Of a stretch of DNA of 64,000 bases, positions 60,944 through 64,000 are shown one piece after another. Location: NCBI RefSeq assembly GCF_007997155.1, contig NZ_VORT01000003.1:327388-391387 (forward strand). Reading direction: 5' to 3'. Made by a program: the position numbers and the translations under genes. Origin of the DNA: Aequorivita antarctica (GTDB taxonomy: Bacteria; Bacteroidota; Bacteroidia; Flavobacteriales; Flavobacteriaceae). A model generated the notes under the pieces. That model was not told the origin of the DNA and searched no databases. It saw only the letters and a program-made list of their open reading frames with translations. The number at the start of each line of letters is the position of its first letter. Position 1 is the first letter of the stretch.

Positions 60944-61867
60944 TTGAAAAGACTTCTACTTCTAACTTTTCTCTTCCCTTTTTTTAGTTCTGCACAAGAA
61001 TATGTGGATCTTTTTCGAATTGGATATGGACAAACTTTTGAAAATAGTTTTGAAGGAGTGGACAGCAACACTTCCGTAAAATCCTTTGAAGCTGGATTTA
61101 CCTTTCCAGTAGTTCTTAATGAGAATCACGCATTGATAACAGGTGCTGATTTTAGTAGCAACAACCTGCAACTTTTCCCTGAAGCTGAATATACAAGTCT
61201 TTACAGCACCAATATTAAATTGGGTTTAGCTTCAACCTGGTCAGAAAAATGGAGCACAACGATCGTTTTACTTCCAAAGATTGCTTCTGATTACAAAAAT
61301 ATTTCAAGCAATGATTTTTATATGGGTGGTTTCGCACTTTTGAAATTGAAGAAGAATGAAAATCTTAAATACCGCTTTGGAGTTTATGCTTCTCAGGAAG
61401 CTTTTGGTCTTTTTACCACGCCAATTCTAGGCTGGTATTATCTAAGTCCAAACAAACGGTTTGAGATGGATATGAGCTTACCGATCTCTGCAGATGTAAG
61501 CTATAAGTTAGGAATTACAACAATTGGTGTTGATTACTTCGGAATTGGGCGTAGTTATAATGTTCATTATGAAAACTTGCCTACTTTGTATGCTGATCTA
61601 AGCTCGTTGGAATTTGCGAGTTATTTACAATTCAATGCTTTAGAAGAAAGTGTTTTGTTGCGAGCCAAGCTAGGCTATTCTAGTAACAATTATGAAATGT
61701 ATGCAGAAGGCGATAAAATTGACCTTGGGATTTCAGCTTTCAGTTTTGGTGACGAGCGCACCCAGTTAAATCCTTCATTGAATGGTGGTATTTTTTTTAA
61801 ATTTGAAGCAATTTATAGATTCCACATTAAGGAAAAATCCAAAGCCCAAGAACCAAATAACAATTAA
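60944..61867 (+). CDS. DUF6268 outer-membrane beta-barrel protein
   Basis: A 307-aa exported barrel: signal peptide (KRLLLLTFLFPFFSSAQ), then the DUF6268 start DLFRIGYGQTFENSFEGVDSNTSVKSFEAGFTFP, regular alternating strands and an aromatic C-terminal strand (FFKFEAIYRFHIKE). The only start that opens the signal peptide is a TTG at 60944. It follows the class V aminotransferase by 26 bases. Role unknown. Confidence 0.82.
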   Translation: MKRLLLLTFLFPFFSSAQEYVDLFRIGYGQTFENSFEGVDSNTSVKSFEAGFTFPVVLNENHALITGADFSSNNLQLFPEAEYTSLYSTNIKLGLASTWSEKWSTTIVLLPKIASDYKNISSNDFYMGGFALLKLKKNENLKYRFGVYASQEAFGLFTTPILGWYYLSPNKRFEMDMSLPISADVSYKLGITTIGVDYFGIGRSYNVHYENLPTLYADLSSLEFASYLQFNALEESVLLRAKLGYSSNNYEMYAEGDKIDLGISAFSFGDERTQLNPSLNGGIFFKFEAIYRFHIKEKSKAQEPNNN

Positions 61868-61947
61868 AAACCAAATTCCAAAAATCCCACTTCGGAATTT
61901 GCTACTTCTATTTTGAGTTTTGCTTTCAAAAGTCCTATCTTTAAAAT

Positions 61948-62301
61948 ATGGAAAGAACCTGTCCGGAATGTGGTGATAAAATCATTGGACGCGCTGACAA
62001 AAAATTCTGCAGCGATGCTTGTCGCAATGCACATAATAATTCCCTTAACAAGGACAACAAAAATCTAGTTCGGAACATCAATAACCGCCTTCGGAAAAAC
62101 TACCGCATCCTCGAAAAGCTAAACACCGAAGACAAAACCAAAACAACCAAGGATAGACTGCTGCGAATGGGTTTCAGTTTTGATTACTTCACCGGGATTT
62201 ATACCACAAAATCTGGATCCACCTATTACTATTTATACGATCAGGGATATCTTCCTTTAGATAATGACTTTTACCTATTGGTGAAAAAAGACCTCAAGTA
62301 A
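61948..62301 (+). CDS. Small zinc-ribbon protein
   Basis: A 117-aa protein whose first 30 residues form a zinc ribbon (CPECGDKIIGRADKKFCSDACRNAH: two C-x-x-C-type pairs, the second as C-x-x-x-C), like DUF2116 proteins. A basic helical middle (NNRLRKNYRILEKLNTED) and a C-terminal aromatic beta segment (FSFDYFTGIYTTKSGSTYYYLYDQGYLPL) follow. Conserved in Flavobacteriaceae as a hypothetical; a nucleic-acid contact is plausible from the ribbon and basic helix. An exact-looking TTTTG/TATCTTTA promoter (61911-61943) would give an almost leaderless transcript. Confidence 0.72.
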   Translation: MERTCPECGDKIIGRADKKFCSDACRNAHNNSLNKDNKNLVRNINNRLRKNYRILEKLNTEDKTKTTKDRLLRMGFSFDYFTGIYTTKSGSTYYYLYDQGYLPLDNDFYLLVKKDLK

Positions 62302-62316
62302 TTTTCGATAACAAAT

Positions 62317-62344
62317 ACTCACAACTCACTTTTCACGACTCACG
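62317..62344. repeat. Heptad-periodic stretch after the zinc-ribbon gene
   Basis: Four 7-nt units in register: ACTCACA, ACTCACT, TTTCACG, ACTCACG. It begins 16 bases after the stop codon. Same general type as the arrays at 12352 and 44931 but with a different unit. Confidence 0.5.
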
Positions 62345-62455
62345 CCAAACGAATAAACATACTTTAGCATTCCCTTATATATAATCTAACACTCCTTTAA
62401 CCCCTAGCGTTTTCATTATAGCGTAATTTTAAATTTCAAACAAAAAATACATGCT

Positions 62456-62986
62456 ATGAAAACGAAAAACCTTTTAATGATGGCGATACTCTTTTTTAGT
62501 ATCTCACTATTTGCACAAAATTCAGATAACAAAAAAGTAATCAAGGATGCTGAACAAGCAAAAGCAGCTTTTCTTAAAGCCAATCCAAAACTTCAAGGGT
62601 ATTTTGATGACGCAAAAGCATATGTCATTTTCCCCAATGTTGGAAAAGGAGCTTTAATAATTGGAGCTGCATCAGGTAACGGAGCGGTATATGAGCGAGG
62701 GGTTCTGGTAGGAATGGCAAATATGAAACAAGTTGATGTTGGGGCACAAATAGGTGGAAAAGCATACAGCGAATTGGTATTCTTAAAAACAGATAAAGCC
62801 GTTCAAGAATTTATGAATGATAATTTCAGTTTTGGGTCGAACCTTTCTGCGATTGCTGCAAACCAAAGCCCACCTTCATTTAACGTTACCTATACTGATG
62901 GAGTGGCGGTGTTTACACTTCCTAAAGAAGGTTTGATGGCCGAAGTATCGGTGGGTGGACAGAAATTTGATTATACGGCTTTATAG
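62456..62986 (+). CDS. SYLF (YSC84-like) lipid-binding domain protein
   Basis: A 176-aa exported protein: signal peptide ending LFAQ, a short helical start (DAEQAKAAFLKANPKLQGYFDDAKAYVIFP), then the SYLF core: NVGKGALIIGAASGNGAVYERG, VDVGAQIGGKAYSELVFLKTD and TYTDGVAVFTLPKEGLMAEVSVGGQKF. SYLF domains bind phosphoinositides and other lipids, in eukaryotes often on endosomal proteins; bacterial members are secreted or periplasmic. Length is typical of bacterial Ysc84. Stands alone. Confidence 0.9.
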   Translation: MKTKNLLMMAILFFSISLFAQNSDNKKVIKDAEQAKAAFLKANPKLQGYFDDAKAYVIFPNVGKGALIIGAASGNGAVYERGVLVGMANMKQVDVGAQIGGKAYSELVFLKTDKAVQEFMNDNFSFGSNLSAIAANQSPPSFNVTYTDGVAVFTLPKEGLMAEVSVGGQKFDYTAL

Positions 62987-63022
62987 TAAGCGACAGTATT
63001 TTTAACACCTTACTTTATTATA

Positions 63023-63059
63023 TAAAGGGTCTAGCCGTTATAACGCTGGACCTTTTTTA
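63023..63059 (+). terminator. Terminator after the SYLF gene
   Basis: AAAGG-G-TCTAGC pairs with GCTGGACCTTT (one bulge, one G-T), around an internal GTTATAAC palindrome, followed by TTTTTT. It lies 37 bases after the stop codon. Confidence 0.65.
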
Positions 63060-63123
63060 TTAGATTCAAAATTTCTATTTGCATTTTGTTTCTGAAAAGC
63101 CTACTACTTCTCATTCCAATACA

Positions 63124-63282
63124 ATGAAAAATTCAAAACCAAACAACCACTTACTTTCAATTCCATCAAAGCGCTACATACCCTCCAATTGTCATGTGGA
63201 CGAGAAGGAATGGCTTTTCGGAGCCAATCGATCAACTATTAAAAATTTACTGAAAAAAACTCACTCGCTAGTACTACTTTAA
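63124..63282 (+). CDS. Possible short hypothetical protein
   Basis: A 52-codon frame (MKNSKPNNHLLSIPSKRYIPSNCHVDEKEW ...) follows the SYLF terminator. It is polar and basic, without a signal peptide, membrane segment or recognisable domain; base composition is no different from spacer DNA. Kept only as a possibility in a 387-base gap otherwise holding two terminators. Confidence 0.15.
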   Translation: MKNSKPNNHLLSIPSKRYIPSNCHVDEKEWLFGANRSTIKNLLKKTHSLVLL

Positions 63283-63311
63283 GCCAGATGCAAAATAGCT
63301 GAGATAGTATT

Positions 63312-63344
63312 AAAAAGATCGCCCAGAATAATTTCTGGGCGATC
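63312..63344 (-). terminator. Terminator of the large T9SS protein gene
   Basis: GATCGCCCAGAA (63317-63328) pairs perfectly over 12 bp with TTCTGGGCGATC (63333-63344) around a 4-base loop; on the minus strand a T-run follows (63312-63316 as A on plus). It lies 30 bases after the stop codon. Confidence 0.8.
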
Positions 63345-63374
63345 TCACTCTAAATAATCAACAGTTATGAAAAA

Positions 63375-64000
63375 CTATTCTTTTAATAGTCGTTTTGTAA
63401 TCTGACCTTCTTTACCAATAATCTTAACATAATAAGATGCAGCGGCAAGCATTTGCACATCTATTGGTTTCACAATGCCCATACCACGAAGGTCTGAAAC
63501 CTGAACCAATCTGCCCCTTAGGTCATAAATCTCGAGTCTTTCAAGATCGATATGCTGCGGGTTGCTGATGTTCAAGGTGTTCTTCGTTGGAACAGGATAC
63601 ATTGTTATCGTTCCAAGGTTTTGGTCATTATCGCTAACACCAATTATTGTATCTACCGTTAGCTCAAACTCACAAGTCCCAACATTGCCATACTCATCTG
63701 TTGCGGTTAGTGTAATGGTATAGGTTCCGTCAGCAAGTGGTGTTCCTACTGCTGGGCTCTGTGTGGTAACGGTCACTGGATCGGTACAGTTGTCTATTGC
63801 CGTTGCCTCTCCAGTAGCAAAGTAATCCGGTACAATATAGAACAGATTGCCCGCTCCAGGATCTACCGTTTGGTCTGCTGGACAGGTAACTACCGGCGCA
63901 AGAAGGTCAACCGCAGTTACCGTTGCCGTACAAGTGGCTAGGTTACCGTTGTTGTCCTGGCTGAATACTTGCACTGTTACCGGGGTTCCGATATCTGCAC
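63375..64000 (-). CDS. C-terminal end of a large secreted HYR-type protein with T9SS type A domain (partial)
   Basis: Only the last about 208 codons are in the window; the frame is open through base 64000 with no start. Visible parts: HYR/Ig-like repeats (TCTATVTAVDLLAPVVTCPADQTVDPG, AIDNCTDPVTVT ... LADGTYTITLTATDEYGNVGTCEFELTVD), then a T9SS type A sorting domain (ITMYPVPTKNTLNIS ... YDLRGRLVQVSDLRG ... ASYYVKIIGKEGQITKRLLKE). HYR repeats usually occur many times in large adhesive exoproteins, so the full protein is probably over 1000 residues. Its function cannot be told from this part. Confidence 0.85.
   Translation of the reverse strand, partial: ADIGTPVTVQVFSQDNNGNLATCTATVTAVDLLAPVVTCPADQTVDPGAGNLFYIVPDYFATGEATAIDNCTDPVTVTTQSPAVGTPLADGTYTITLTATDEYGNVGTCEFELTVDTIIGVSDNDQNLGTITMYPVPTKNTLNISNPQHIDLERLEIYDLRGRLVQVSDLRGMGIVKPIDVQMLAAASYYVKIIGKEGQITKRLLKE

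Noticed and set aside
61873..61900. Inverted repeat AAATTCC / GGAATTT as a terminator of the DUF6268 gene
   Set aside because: Only 7-bp AT-rich arms, a long loop and no T-run.

Overview
The window looks like chromosomal DNA of a member of the Bacteroidota, most likely a marine-type Flavobacteriaceae; I cannot fix the genus. The evidence is: AT-rich DNA with genes starting after AT-rich leaders rather than Shine-Dalgarno motifs; promoter-like TTTG / TAnnTTTG boxes; type IX secretion (T9SS) sorting domains of type A and type B; PorP/SprF and PorE-like proteins; TonB receptors with a carboxypeptidase-like regulatory domain; and many families centred on this phylum (DUF2480, DUF3078, DUF5689, DUF6268, DUF3784). 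I found no rRNA, tRNA, CRISPR array, prophage, transposase or replication origin.

Layout. 0-4.2 kb: a decayed secreted-protein fragment, an Xaa-Pro aminopeptidase, small proteins, an alpha/beta hydrolase and thiL. 4.3-9.2 kb: a tight four-gene operon of exported proteins: an LVIVD-repeat T9SS protein, a seven-repeat lipoprotein, an MbnP-like copper protein and its MbnH-like di-heme peroxidase. 9.3-17.2 kb: the SUF iron-sulfur operon (sufA, B, C, D, S, E, a SufT-like DUF59 gene and DUF2480), interrupted by two lipoprotein genes and by a four-helix-bundle (S23-type) gene boxed by inverted arrays of a 7-nt repeat. 17.3-19.6 kb: a DUF3078 barrel and hflX, converging on a strong terminator. 19.6-26.6 kb: an endonuclease-family pseudogene, then a surface module (small secreted protein, 1047-aa type-B adhesin, PorP/SprF, PorE-like OmpA protein). 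26.7-32.1 kb: a DUF5689 lipoprotein, a TonB receptor and a divergent secreted endonuclease-family enzyme, plausibly extracellular nucleic-acid or phosphate use. 32.2-34.7 kb: a PepSY-like protein, a PAP2 phosphatase and a four-repeat membrane protein.

34.7-46.7 kb, mostly minus strand: a four-TM protein, a second TonB receptor, an M23 peptidase with an altered metal motif, DUF3108, the hppD-hmgA tyrosine degradation pair, a patatin-Omp85 protein and uvrC. 46.9-50.8 kb: two RimK-like ATP-grasp ligases around a RimB-like retropepsin, followed by an aspartoacylase-like enzyme and 5-formyl-THF cyclo-ligase. 50.8-56.9 kb: CD225 and DUF2752 membrane proteins, lspA with a structured leader, a DksA-like regulator lacking most zinc cysteines, ileS and a lipoprotein. 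57.3-64 kb: DsbD, a class V aminotransferase, a DUF6268 barrel, a zinc-ribbon protein, a SYLF protein and the 3' end of a large T9SS protein that runs off the window.

Most interesting: the S23-type cassette inside the suf operon. Its flanking inverted heptad arrays could pair around the ORF, which recalls the intervening sequences of 23S rRNA that carry the same protein family. Similar 7- or 8-nt periodic arrays occur in other gaps. Also notable are the MbnP/MbnH pair, the double RimK/RimB locus, and a duplicated noncoding leader in the T9SS cluster.
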